Positions 34,291-45,926 of a stretch of DNA of 64,000 bases are shown here, piece after piece. Under the pieces are notes generated by a model that saw only the letters and a program-made list of their open reading frames with translations, searched no databases and had not been told where the DNA came from. Origin of the DNA: Neoscytalidium dimidiatum. Taxonomy: Eukaryota > Ascomycota > Dothideomycetes > Botryosphaeriales > Botryosphaeriaceae. Location of the stretch: assembly GCA_037367355.1 (NCBI GenBank), contig CM074700.1, forward strand, positions 930,001 through 994,000, read 5' to 3'. Each line of letters starts with the position of its first letter. The stretch's first letter is position 1. Made by a program: the position numbers and the translations under genes.

Positions 34291-35400
34291 ACCGCATTGA
34301 CGGCTGGATTCCGGGTCATCCACGTGGAGGAGTTACGTATCGCGGAGCTCACTCATTCGTCGACGTTTGTTGCGCTGAGTCATTTGTGAAGCAGCGCTCT
34401 AGATGAGAAAGACCTTCAGCTCTGCCAAAGCAATCTCGAACGCCTTCAAAAACCCGGCGGGATCGAGATCTTTGCGTTACCAAATGTGGTTGTAGATGCT
34501 ATGAGACTTTGTAAAGACCTTGATGAAAGATATCTCTGGGTCGATAGATTGTGCATTGTTTAGGATGATAGTTCCTCGAAGCATTTACAGATAAATGCCA
34601 TGGGTTCAATCTATGGCATGTCATCTCTGACTAGGTTGCAGCAACCGATCCAGCACATGATGCTGGCCTTCCAGACGTCCGTGCCCGGCCGAGAAAATCA
34701 TTCTTGTTCGAAAATTACATACCCTTTCTATCTCGAAGGAAGATTTATTAACTCGAATCCACATGTCACGATCGATAGCTCCTCATCATGGAACAAGTAA
34801 GGCTAGATATTCCAGGAACGTATTCTCTTGTCGAGGTGTCTCTATATCACAGACTTCCAGGTTTACTTGAGCTGCCTCCGAATGCTACTTTAAGAGGAGA
34901 ATTGCGTTCGGCAAATAAGAGAAAGGACATTGAATGGAGTCCGCCCACAAAACGCGACCTTCCTTGGATAGGCAAGATACAGTCAATGTATGGTTGCCTA
35001 AAGTCCGTATCGCGGTACACAGCTCGGAAGCTCTCGTACAAACCGATGTGTTGAATGCATTCCGTGGAGCTTGCAACATCATGTCGAAGAAAGTAGAAAC
35101 CAGATTTCTTTTTGGAATGCCTGAGAAGTACATCACATAAGCATTGCTTTGGCACCACACCGGCTGCGACACGCGAAAGTTAAGGGTTGATGGGGCTCAT
35201 AGCTGGAGCTGGATGGGTCAGGTCGTGTTAGTTTCACTGACATTACCGGAATGCCCATTCGATTGTGGAGTACTGGGGTGCTTATAAAGCTTTACGTAGA
35301 GGATGTCGAAGAAGGCCTTCGGCCTCTATATTGAACGAGACCTGGCTTGGAGAGATCCAAGACTTCGATGAGGATTCGGTATTAGATAAATGCCGGGCCC
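34291..35400 (+). pseudogene. HET-domain (heterokaryon incompatibility) gene, RIP-damaged relic
   Basis: Three conserved HET blocks can be read on the plus strand: VEELRIAELTHSSTFVALSH (34330-34383), then DLDERYLWVDRLCIV followed by QINAMGSIYGMSSLT (34519-34632), then IFQERILLSRCLYITDFQV (34807-34863). In-frame stops sit exactly where tryptophan or glutamine is expected: TGA at 34387 in the SH-C-W block, TAG at 34561 in the CIVQDD block, TAA at 34798 and TAG at 34804 in the RGWTFQE block. All are explained by C-to-T or G-to-A changes. A frameshift separates the second and third blocks. Intact HET proteins trigger cell death on non-self recognition; this copy cannot. Confidence 0.85.
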
Positions 35401-35487
35401 GCTTAGATTAATTTGTTAACACGCGATGGTCTTCTTAGATTCCGACAATATCTAAAACGAACTCTAGTTGGAGAAGTTACCTATGTA

Positions 35488-35860
35488 TTCAATAGACTTC
35501 TAAATAGGTTTCTCAATAGGTTTCACAATGGGTTTCTCAATAGGTTTCTCAACGAGTTTCTCAATAGATTTCTCAATAGGTTTCTCAATAGGCTTCTCAA
35601 TAGGTTTCTTAATAGGTTTCTCAATAGGTTTCTCAATAGATTTCTCAATAGATTTCTTAATAGGTTTCTTAATGAGCTCTCAATAGGTTTCTCAATAGGT
35701 TTCTTAATAGGTTTCTTAATAAGCTCTTAATAGGTTTCTTAATAAGCTCTTAGCAGTTTTCTCAATAGAGCTCTCAATAGGGTTTTCAATAGGTTTCTCA
35801 ATAGGGTTTTCAATAGGTTTCTCAATAGGGTTTTCAATAAGTTTCTCAATAGAGATCTCA
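35488..35860. repeat. 12-bp tandem repeat with 24-bp higher-order units
   Basis: About 30 tandem copies of AATAGGTTTCTC with point differences occupy 35488-35860. From about 35770 the array turns into a 24-bp unit alternating TTTCTCAATAGGG and TTTTCAATAGG. Because the period is a multiple of three, both strands are open through parts of it, giving artificial repeating peptides (NRFL on plus, IEKPIENP on minus). It lies just 3' of the HET relic. Confidence 0.9.
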
Positions 35861-36527
35861 CCAACAGGAGTCACGAAACAAACAACTCTTGACCCAGAAG
35901 CATGGAGGCGAGCTTGTAACTGTCCCGGGTACTTGGTATTCAACATGATTGTGGCCTCACTATACTTGAAGGTATCTGAAACCCAAAAATCAAGAATGCT
36001 GATATCAGCGATAAGAGTACCAATGTGTCTTTCGGCATCTGTGATGACGAGAAGAACACAATTGGTCACATAGTGTTGGATCATCATTGGATTGGAAAAA
36101 GTATCGACTTTAAGGAAAAGCAACCCTTCGTCATACTGTGCGTGGGAGTATTGCCGAAGTGCAAAAGAAGGGGCTTCTGTTTGGGATGGAATTTACGTTA
36201 CGGCATGGTAGCTGGAGGTCCATGGCTTCTGGTAGGTTTGCTCGTAGAGCGAGATCAGGGCTTCACTCGTCGCTTCGGTCCAGGACTTGTAAAAGCCAAG
36301 CTTTGGGCCAGGGCCAAGTCGAGGTGGGAGACTATAGTATTAGTGTAGTCTAGTACAGGGATCTCACAATAATGAGCGCCGAAACCAAGAAAGCCACTTC
36401 TTCCAAGCTTGAGACTCGAGAGGAGAAAAATATAATCAAGATGATGATGAGCTCCACAACTGTCGATGCAACCTCAAGCCATATACCAGAGCTTTTTTCG
36501 CGGCTGAGTCACTCCCTTCCGCCACGT
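35861..36527. other. Decayed sequence 3' of the tandem repeat, no assigned gene
   Basis: A minus-strand frame of about 90 codons (36123-35860) continues into the tandem repeat but matches no family I recognise. Plus-strand frames are broken. It may be the 3' end of the HET relic or unrelated debris. EFL1 ends at 36528. Confidence 0.4.
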
Positions 36528-39500
36528 TCACTTACTCTTCAAGGTCCTCTGCTTCTCCGCGTCTCTCACAATTTTCTCCCTAACGAAGAGTCCCTTCCGC
36601 CTCCTTACCCCCTCCATATATCTCTTCGCAACATTTTCCCTATCCGCCAGCTCTCCCAAATCCTCGATCTCTTCCTCCGTCCAAGGCACCCAGAACGGAT
36701 CCTCATCCAGCATCTCGTACCCCACAAACACCAACTGCGGCTGCGCGGCACCACTAGTCCTCTTGCGCATCTCCTCGCTGAACCCGAAACTCTCGGCGAC
36801 GGGCAGGAGTGCCGTGATGGAGAAGAAGGGTGTGCCCTCCTTCATGGCCTCGCTGACGATACGGCCGCGGCGGCGAGTGACTACGCCGTATACGCGGCCA
36901 AGCACCTCGGTGCTGCACTGAATTTCGCAGCTATACATGGCGAGCAGCATGCGCGGGCTCCAGTCGAGGAAACCTGCGTGGATGCCCGAACGGCAGGCTT
37001 TGATGACTTCACCCGTGAGCCGGCCGAGCGACGTGCGGTCTGCAGCGGCGTCGATCTCGACGGATTCGATGTGCACGGATATGCCCTGGACGGGTTCGTT
37101 GCAGAGCGGGCCTTGGTAGGTGGCGAGCTGGAAGGCGTAGGTGATCTTGTCGCTGAAGTCGTGGGGCGTGAGGGCATCGTCGGAGTCGGGAGGTGCAGCC
37201 GTGTGCTGTTCGGGGTCCGTGGAGAGGCTGTTCGATTACTGTCAGTCTGCTGTCCCGTGCAACCGTAGCTCTACCGGAGAAGATTGTATGGTAGCGTAGC
37301 ACTCACACGTGCGGCAGCACCCTCAGCCCCGTCTCATCAACCAGCAAATTTGGCCCCGTCCTCCTTGGGCCAAATGCCGCAATCTTCTCCGCCACGCCGT
37401 CCCACACCTCACTCTCACCCTTCGCTTCCGCGAAAGCCTCGAGTAGCTGCTTCCTGAACTCCTTGATCGTCAGGACGTTTCCAGCCTCCGTGAGATCCAC
37501 GTCAGCCACCACGCCTTCCTTGCTCTCATCACCATTTTCTTGGTCTTGCTGATTCTCTACAGCAACATCGGCACTACCCTTCTTCTCCTCTTCCTCAGCC
37601 CTGCGCTCCGCATAAAGTCTCTTGATCGCTCCCGTATTCTTCGTCAAAAACTCCGTGACCGGTGCTGGCAGCGGCCTGACACGCAGCCTTACCGTAACGT
37701 GTTTGCTCGACGCAACCGCAACGACCGTACCCCTCGGCAAGTCCTTATTCTGCGGAGGGTTCATCTCGGGCGCGGCCACGATGCTCTCCCTGTACGGCAC
37801 GATCGGCGCGCCGGCCTGGATCTCGCACCGCGCGAACCGCTCCCTCAGATCCTTCAAGCAGCGCTCGAGATGCAGCTCGCCGGCCGTGAGGATGACGTGC
37901 TCGCCGCTCTCCAGCACCTCGTACTGGACGCACGGATCGCTCTGGACGAGCAGCTTCAGGCCGGCCACCATCTTGCCCAGGTCGCCCGGGTTCTCCGGCT
38001 CGAGCGCGACGCGCACGATGGGCTGGGAGCCGAGGTTGACGCCGGCCAGGTTGACGGCGCCGTCGAGCTGGCTGCAGATGGTGCCGGACTTGAGGACGTG
38101 GCCGGCCAGGCCGCCGACGCCGAAGACGCAGCCGGCGGGGACGGACGTCAGCGGCTCGAGGCCGCGGCCCATGAGCAGGTACAGCGCCGTGATGGTGACC
38201 CGCTGCGGCTCCGGCTGCGCGTGCGCGTTGGCGGGCGAGAACTTGGGCGGCAGCACGTAGACCTCGTCGCCGACGCTCAGCGTGCCCGAGTAGATGCGCG
38301 CGAAGCCGATGAGGTGCTCTGGATCGTCCTTCTGCTGCTGCTGCTCTTCTTCGTCGGCGACCTGAGGCCCGTCTTCGCTGATCACGGAGGTGGCGCCTAA
38401 TGCCTGCGTCATGCTGGAGACGTCCTCGTCATCGCCGTTCTGAAGGGCTTGGGCGCGAGCAAATTCTGCACGTTTCTTCCGCGCGAGCTCTCGAGCTTCT
38501 TCTGCGCTGAGGGTGCCACCGCCGCGCCTCTTGTTCTCTGGCAGTTCGCTCTCCGGGACGGATACCATTTTGCTCACGTAGGCTACAACGGGAGCTTCCT
38601 TGTCTTTCCTAAATTTCACCATAGCATCCCGAATCTTTGGATCGACGTGATCGCTGCCAGGAGATTCTTCGACTAGTTCCTTCATGCGTGCCGCCTGAGC
38701 GGCCGGCGGAGATGGTAGGTGCTCAATGACAGATACAAGCACGGCAGTCGACAAGGGCAGCCACGCCGAGAAGATGGCCATGAGAAGCGTTCGCGGGTCG
38801 CGGGAACGGAGAAGATGAGGAGGGAGCGTGAGATTCAGGCCTTTCGTGATCTTCTCTACCAAAGCGGGATCTCTGCATGAAACGAAAGCATGAGCTTCTG
38901 ATTGCACTATAGGTACCTATAGAATATGCAAGTGTGAGGGAGGAAGAAAGGAAATCCACGCACCCCTTCCCTTTGCTACCGCCGGTCGTAGCCTCATAGA
39001 CTGCCCAGATTTGCTCCAGAACTAGTTGTACGAAGATTGGCTTGAGCGCTCTACCTTTCAAATGTTTCGAGCCAAGCACCTTCTTGGTTTTGGGGTCCAG
39101 ATAGAAGTCGCCCCAGAGCACTTTCTCGAGCACGGAACGTTTGATACCAAGCTTACGTTCGTATAGTGCAGCGAACTGCTTTACTGTGAATGCCCAACCG
39201 TCGATGGCACTGCTGAAGATGACGTTGTTTTTCTCCGGGGCAAAGTAGATGTCTTCATCATCCTTCTCTTCGTAAGCTTCACCGGGGATCTCACTACCAT
39301 CAACAGTATCGGAGCGATCTTTTGCCTTAGCGCTGATGCGCTCGTCCATTCTTTCTCTCCACTTCAAGTCGTCTTCCATGCGCTCACCTTGGAAAAAACT
39401 GCCCATAACGGCGTTGACTTGCTCCAATAACTTACTGAGATGAGTATACGCTTCGCCGGGGCTCATCTTGAGCTCAGTGACCAGGCGATCCATCTTGTTG

Positions 39501-40100
39501 ATGACCAGCAAAGGCTTCAACTTTTCAACCCATGTCTGGCGCAGAACCGTCACAGTCTGACTGCACACCCCCTCTACCGCGTCTACGAGAACCAGGGCAC
39601 CATCACACAATCTTGATGCTGTCGACACTTCACTGCTGAAATCGATATGGCCAGGCGAGTCTATCAGGTTGATGAGGTTCTCTTGCCGCACCGGGTCGGC
39701 GTCGGGGGCGGGCCGGCGCATCAGCGAAAAGTAGAGGGAAATTGCGGACGACTCCATTGTAATGCCGCGTAGCTGCTCATCCGGACGCGAATCCAGATAG
39801 CGGATCTTACCAGCGAGCTTTGGGGATATAATGCCATTGGTGGCGATCAGGGCATCTGTGAGAGACGTCTTGCCGTGGTCCTTGAGGTAACAGGCGTGTC
39901 AGCAGGTTGGTCGGGGCCAATTTGAGGCTCGAGAGGGAGAGGCGGTGCGGCGGTGCAACATACAACGTGAGCTAGGATACAGATCTGAAGGCGAAAAGTC
40001 AGCGGTTATGTCGGAGTGAGGTAGATCATAGGCGCACGTTGCGAATGTCATCATGGGCCTGTTGCAGCTCCACGAGCTTCTCTGGGCCGACGACAGGCAT
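36528..40100 (-). CDS. EFL1: Elongation-factor-like GTPase 1 (60S ribosome maturation)
   Basis: Five exons (40100-40038, 39984-39964, 39880-38964, 38872-37307, 37227-36528) give 1088 aa, close to yeast Efl1/Ria1 (1110 aa). The start MPVVGPEKLV leads into IRN, the 21-nt second exon encodes ICILAHV, and exon 3 continues DHGKTSL, completing the P-loop. Further GTPase motifs are RGITMESSA, DSPGHIDF and NKMD. A long charged insertion follows the G domain, then EF-2-like domains II-V (GELHLERCLKDL, and the C-terminal FFSITALLPVAESFGF). Efl1 works in the cytoplasm with Sdo1 (SBDS) to release Tif6/eIF6 from pre-60S subunits. The intron at 38963-38873 uses the acceptor ATGCAG, chosen because it is the only one keeping frame. 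It shares a divergent promoter with the PH-domain gene. Confidence 0.95.
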
Positions 40101-40744
40101 GACGCTGGGGATGCCGGCGCGAAGAGGTTGAGTCGTTTGTGCACGCGCAGTCGATGGCGCAGTGCGCCAGAAATGGAGGGCACGCAGAGGCGGAATTTAT
40201 ATCGGAGGTGGCGTGGTTGTGAGCCCAGCTTGACTTTTGACGTCGCGCGGAGGTGGTTTGGCGGGACAGAATGAGCCATGATGCGTCAGTGCAAAGTGCC
40301 TGGGTCTGTGCGCGCGAGTCATAAATTTTACACAGTAGGCGCCCGCAGGCCTGTGAGCCTAAATTGTGCGGCGGCGCTATGCCGTCACTACCCACTAGCC
40401 TGGCTCACTTTCTCGTCAAGCCCCCTAACAAGCAATGAACAACGCGACAGCGACAAAGTGAACCACCTCCCACACCAGCCCTGCTGCCGCCCTCCACCAA
40501 CGTCTGCCGCCCGCAAGCCGCTGTGCAGCCCCGGGCCAGACAGCTCCGCGCTCCGTTTCGTCGCGCGCCGCTCATGCCTTCCGTAGCCCCCCTGGCACCA
40601 TCTCCGCAGCCGACAAGCTTCAAACATACTCAAGCTCCGTGACAACGCAGCGAGCCCATGCCCCCGTAGCCTCGCACCACCCACCGCAACCACCACTTTC
40701 GCCACTCCCACCCCAAAAGTACCGTGCTGCCCTCTGCGATCACA
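40101..40744. promoter_or_regulatory. Divergent promoter of EFL1 and the tandem-PH gene
   Basis: 644 bp separate the two start codons, so both promoters must lie here. The half next to the PH gene is C-rich, with CCACC and CACC repeats, which looks like a long 5' leader. No TATA box is evident for either gene, as is common for fungal housekeeping genes. Confidence 0.6.
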
Positions 40745-42214
40745 ATGGCCGACGTAGCACCCGCGACCGCACCCCAATCCATCGCTCCGAATCTTGCCAG
40801 CATGAGGATCAATACCTCCACCCCACCGCCGCCCGAAGAAGCCACACTGAAGGGAGACTTGGGCCTTGGCGTCTTCTCGCCCGTCAATCAGAATGGCAGC
40901 TTCGAGTTCGACCGCGTCCTCAAGTCTGGCGAGTTGCTCAAGCGCACGAGGAAGACCAAGGTATGCACTATGCGCGCGCACGACAATGCGGCGAGCGACG
41001 TGCCCAGACTAACGCCCAGTCTTCTAGACCTGGAAGACAGTCTACCTCGTCCTGCGCCCACACACTCTGTCCATCTACAAGGACCGCGACGAGACGCGCC
41101 TACGCCATCAAATCGCTCTCAATGAGATTACAGCCGTCGCCCGCCAGCGCGATTCCTCCAAGAAAGCGAAGCACGTCTTCGGCATCTTCTCCCCGTCGCG
41201 CAACTTCCATCTCGCCGCGCTATCTGACCAAGACGCACAGGATTGGGTGGAGCTGATCAGGCGGGAGTCGCGCATTGACGAAGAGGAGGAAGAGATGATC
41301 CTAGCGAGCCCGAGCGGAGGCAGGAACCTCAGCGGCCGGAATCGCAGCTCAGACCGCAAGGCGCGGGAGCAACTCATGTCAAGCTCATCAGAGGGCGAGG
41401 GGCTTGCGCGCCCGCCCAGCTCGCGCCCCTCGGACGGCCTGCACAGCGCACGGCGACCCTCGCACACGCTTGCCTACTCGGGCAACGAGCAGGCTTCCTT
41501 TTCCGATTTCTCTGATACCCCCGTTCCCAGCGGATTCCGTGAATCCACTCTGTCATTCTCGCAGCCTAACGAAGGCAATGCGGGCTACGAGAGCTCCGTC
41601 AGCGGACGCCCGAGCCTGGGCCGAAACGTCAGCCAGATGAGCAACATCGGCGCAAACACGGGACCCAACAACAACAATACCAGCAAGCCTGATGAGGAGC
41701 GCGTGGTGTGTCAAGGCTGGCTGTACATTCTCAAGTCAAAAGGAGGCGTTCGGCAGTGGAAGAAGCTCTGGGTGGTCCTGCGTCCCAAGTCCCTCGGCCT
41801 CTACAAAAACGAAGATGTAAGTCATTGGAACCCCCAGCACGCCTTCTCGAGGACACTCCAATTATACTAACCTCAAGTCAGGAATACTCCGCCCATCTTA
41901 TCATCCCCTTCAACAACATCCTCAACGCCGTCGAGATCGACCCCATGTCCAAGACCAAGCGCTTCTGCATGCAGATCATCGCCGAGGAACGCAACTACCG
42001 CTTCTGTGCCCCGGATGAGGAGAACATGACAAAGTGGCTCGGCGCTTTCAAGAGCCTGCTCGCCAAGCGCAAGGAAGCTGAGATGGCGCGCCGCGCTGCT
42101 GCCAGTGACGATCAGAAGGCACCTGCACCTGCGATTGGCGCGCCCGTGGCAGGCCAGCGGGTCGCGTCCGGCAGTAGCTCGAGCGGTCAGAGGGCGGTGC
42201 TGCCCGTGAGGTGA
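40745..42214 (+). CDS. Tandem PH-domain protein, Opy1-like
   Basis: Three exons (40745-40960, 41028-41816, 41882-42214) with phase-0 introns give 445 aa. The first PH domain spans about 58-165 (KSGELLKRTRKTK, TWKTVYLVLRPHTLSIYKD, ending QDWVELI), and the second about 299-400 (CQGWLYILKSKGGVRQWKKL, ending MTKWLGAFKSLL). Both have the basic beta1-beta2 loop and final tryptophan helix of PH folds. They are joined by a serine-rich disordered linker. It should bind phosphoinositides or membrane partners; the two-PH layout resembles yeast Opy1, a phosphoinositide-responsive regulator of PI(4)P 5-kinase, but orthology is not proven. The second intron lies inside the second PH domain. It is divergent from EFL1. 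Confidence 0.9.
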
Positions 42215-43533
42215 ACACGTATGCATATGTCTTGCATGGAACGAAAAGGAAAAGAAAAGGAAAGAACAGAGATGTGTTCATGATGAAAGATAACATAACT
42301 GTACTATCATAGTCAGGGGCTGTTTGATACAAACCCTGGCTTCGCCTTTGTCTTTGAGGGAAAGGAAAAACAGTTGTCGGGAGTACGATGCATTTCATCG
42401 GGCCTTGTTTTTTTTTTTTCTTTCGTTTTTCCCACCCTTTCTTGCTTCTTGCTGTGTCTTCAACGCGGCAAAAGGCAGAGAACAATATGATTTTACGAAG
42501 GACACTGATTTGATCGGTTTGAATTGACTTGACTTGAAAGTTTTCGTTTGACGGTGGGATATCCCCTTTTTCTTCTTTTTTTTCTCCCCTTCTCCTCGGC
42601 CTCTATCCTACCTCTTTTCCTTCTCTCAATATGGTAAGCGCTTGTTGACATGTAACTCTTTTTATTACAAAAACAACCGTAGGGGCGCCGGTAGGACGCT
42701 AACAGATTTTTGTTTTCCAAAGCTAGATCTTTTTATTAAATACCTATAATAATAATAATCGAGACGCTTTTTCTTCTTCCTTTCTGAAATTCGACGTTCC
42801 ACGAGCCTGCCGCCTTGCGCGTGCCAGTGATGCTTCATGTAGAGAGGGTATTCGCTGTTGACGTCGTCCTTCCAAATCGGTGCGAGGGGATGAAACTTCC
42901 GCCAATCAGAAGGGCGCTGGAGTGTCATGAGGCAGAGTTCTTTATCCAACGCTGGGCGTGCGTCAAGACATCGACCTCGCTTCTTTGGTTTCAGAATGAC
43001 GTCGAAGGCGGCGACGCCATAGCGCCACACCGTCGGATAGTAGCGTGAACAACTGTCCACAAGGTGCGCTGTATCGTCATTTGATAACGGCTAGAAGATG
43101 CTGTGCTTCAAATGGACATGTTCGTTGGGCCATGCGTGGACGACACGGGGCTTCCCCAATGGATGCTTTATCCACGTCTGGGGCATGGGGCGAGGAGCTG
43201 AAAGGGTACCTAAACTTTTGATATACACTTTAGATCTGTTACAATTTAGATCGCAGCAGCATTGTCACGTCTATGTCAGAATGCGATGATGATTATGCAG
43301 AAAGCTAGCAAGGTTACGGAATTCGTTTTGTTTTTGTTATCTCATGATTGGCATTTCCTCGCCTGAGAGGGAGAGAAAAGACCGGGGTAGTCATTCTTAG
43401 AAAATAAGATGAAGAGAAACCGTATCACTGAGTTGGTGAGGAGTAGACCACAATACGCAGTCCGGTAAATGAATCTTCAGCCTAGGCTGTAAAGGGAGAT
43501 ACCAATCATCCGTGAAGTACCCCCGCTATCCCT
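42215..43533. other. Intergenic region between convergent genes
   Basis: About 1.3 kb between the PH gene and the VWA gene, which converge. It contains pyrimidine-rich and A+T-rich tracts (42411-42420 and 42541-42760) that probably belong to 3' UTRs. No gene was recognised. Confidence 0.5.
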
Positions 43534-45926
43534 CTAGTATGGCCTGCCACCGTAGCCACCCTGGCCCGGAGGCGGGGGCGGGGGACGTCCGTAACCACCC
43601 TGGCCAGGAGGGGGAGCACCGTACTGAGGACCACCGTAGCCCTGCGGAGGGCCGCCCTGTGGAGGGTAGCCCTGAGGGGGCTGGCCGTACTGGCCCTGAA
43701 AAATGTCGTCAGAACTGCGCATCAAGGAAGGGTATAACACATCCTTACCGGAGGTGCGCCGTAACCGCCAGGGCCTCCCGGAGGAGGACCGCCGTACTGG
43801 CCGGGAGGCGGGCCACCATAGCCGCCGGGCGGCGGGGGACCGCCAGCCTTTTCATCCTTGCGGTCGTACGAGTGGTCAATGGCACCGAGCAGGAGCTTGA
43901 CAAGCCAGAGTTCCGGGGTGAGGTCCACAGGAGGGTTAGACCTGGCCATCTCTGCCGATTCGTTCTCGTAGTTGGAAGTGCAATCGACCAGCTGGCCGAC
44001 TTGGGGGTCCTGGTCGAGCTTCGAAAGGAATTCGCGGGCCTTCTCGTCGTTGCCGACCTGCGCAAATTGGAACTGAACAGCGCCCTGGCCGTACTGCGGC
44101 ATACGAGCAAGCTCTGCCGTGGTTTGCTTGATCGCCTCGAACACAGCATTTTGAGGCTCACCCGCAGGCTGGCCATCGGTGATAGTGATAACGAGAACGG
44201 GCTTGCGGAGCTGGCCGGCGCGAGCATTTCGGAGAATCTCATCCAGAACGCGTTCCTTCAGGTGGGATCCCATGGGAGTGAGACCCTTGAACTGAATCTG
44301 GGACATGAGTTGCTCCACCTGCTGATCACTCTTGATGTGCTCGGTCACCTGAGGAGGGGGCAGAGAGTTCATGAAGCGGACAGAGATGCCATCATCGTCG
44401 AATAAAGTAGCAGCATAAGCGACCCGCTCCAGAATAAGCCTGAGATCTTTGATGCGCTCGCCGTTCTCCTCAAACTGCATAGAGCCAGAGTCATCAATGT
44501 AGAGGACGATATCAAAGAGACCAAGCTTGACAATGTCGTTACCGATTTCCTGAGGAATGCGCCAGCGTTGACAGAGTTGGGCAACCTGCTGCGGCGCACG
44601 GCTAGCAATCTGGTCAAGCGCAGGGGAGTTGGGAGGGTAGAAGTTCTGGAGGTTGTTCTCCTGGATAGCGCTTATGAGGGTCTGCTTGAAGGCCTGAAGC
44701 TGCGCAGGGTTGGGAGGGCCGCCTGGTGGAGGAGCGCCGCCGGGGGGACCCTGAGGAGGAGCGCCATACTGGCCCGGGGGAGGACCACCCTACGAAGATT
44801 TAAACCGTCAGCAAATACCCTACAATTGCAAAACTGTGTGATGTGCCCAACGAACATATCCTCCATAGCCCGGGCCCTGGTTGTATTGTGGTTGTCCAAA
44901 TGGTGAGGAAGGCGACGGCTGTCCGTAAGGTTGCTGCGACTGTCCGTAAAGCTGCTGAGGTTGCCCGTAAGGTTGCGGCGTTTGGCCATAAGGCTGTCCG
45001 TATGGCGAAGGAGGTGGAGGCTGTTGTCCAAAGGGCTGCGGAGTGGGCGCATGGCCAGAGGATGCTGCTGCCAAACCGCTCGGCCTGCTGGATGGCGGAG
45101 GCGGAGGCGGAGGCCTATTGTAACCGGCCTGCTGGCCAAACGGCGTTTGCGGCTGTTGGCCAAAAGGCGACGGCGGGACCTGTCCGTAGGGCGACTGTGG
45201 AGGAGGAGGGGAGGTATAGCCTTGGTAAGGTGTAGCTGGCGACTGCTGATGATAGGCGTTAGGGTTGTATCCAGGCTGCGGCGGCTGCTGTGGGTACGGC
45301 GGCGGCTGATGAGGCGCGCCATAGCCTCCCGGGTACGCCTGATAGTTCGACATGGCGCGACAGGTGGTTGACGAGGATCGGAGGGTCAGGTTTCACCGGG
45401 CGAAGGGTCCTGGCGAGGAGGCAAAGGGCAGAAGACAGAGGTGGGCGGTCGGTGGTGAGGTGTGCGAAATGTTTTGTTGTATGAGTCGCAACCAGGACGC
45501 CGGGCCGAGTGATGACGAAGGGCGACTAGGGAGGGGCAATGAAAAATGGACGCTTACAGGAGGAGGTGCAGCACCGCCGGGAGCACCGGGGTTGTAGGCC
45601 TGGTACGAAGGCGCGCCGGGCTAGAGGCAACATTAGCGTGCGTGTCGCACAGGGCGCAGCAGCTCGCAGCTAGCAGCTGGCAGGTCGGGCAGGAAGCTGG
45701 GTGGCAACTCACGTATGCGCCCGGCTGTTGGCCGCCGGGTGGAGGATACTGGCCTCCAGGCGGAGGGCCGGCAGCGGCAAGCTTGGATGCGAGCTGGAAA
45801 GGCGGAATTCGCGTCAGCCTTGTCGGGCAGAATGGTATGACCTCACAGCGGGGTAAGGAGGGGCAGCTCGCGCGCGCGCGCTCCTACGCGGCGCGACGGC
45901 CGGGCTGGGCTATTACTTACACCCAT
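43534..45926 (-). CDS. Proline/glycine-rich VWA-domain protein
   Basis: Six exons (45926-45921, 45793-45713, 45620-45558, 45338-44856, 44789-43749, 43695-43534), all phase 0, give 611 aa. A long Pro/Gly/Gln/Tyr-rich N-terminus with repeated YGQP/FGQ motifs precedes a von Willebrand A domain at about 300-510 with a MIDAS motif DDSGSM near 310-315, then TDGQP. The tail is again PPGGYGGPPPG repeats. The VWA domain should bind a divalent metal and a protein partner; the low-complexity arms suggest a scaffold or phase-separating protein. The first exon is only ATGGGT. An alternative in-frame start (MSNYQ, 45353) lies directly before the exon-4 acceptor and would give a 566-aa form. The donor at 44855 is GTTCGT, non-consensus but frame-preserving. 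Confidence 0.85.

Noticed and set aside
35488..35860. CRISPR-like array
   Set aside because: The repeats are directly contiguous 12/24-bp units without unique spacers, and the genome is eukaryotic.
36372..38400. Long plus-strand frames opposite EFL1
   Set aside because: They mirror EFL1 exons and lack protein-family motifs; EFL1 is complete on the minus strand.
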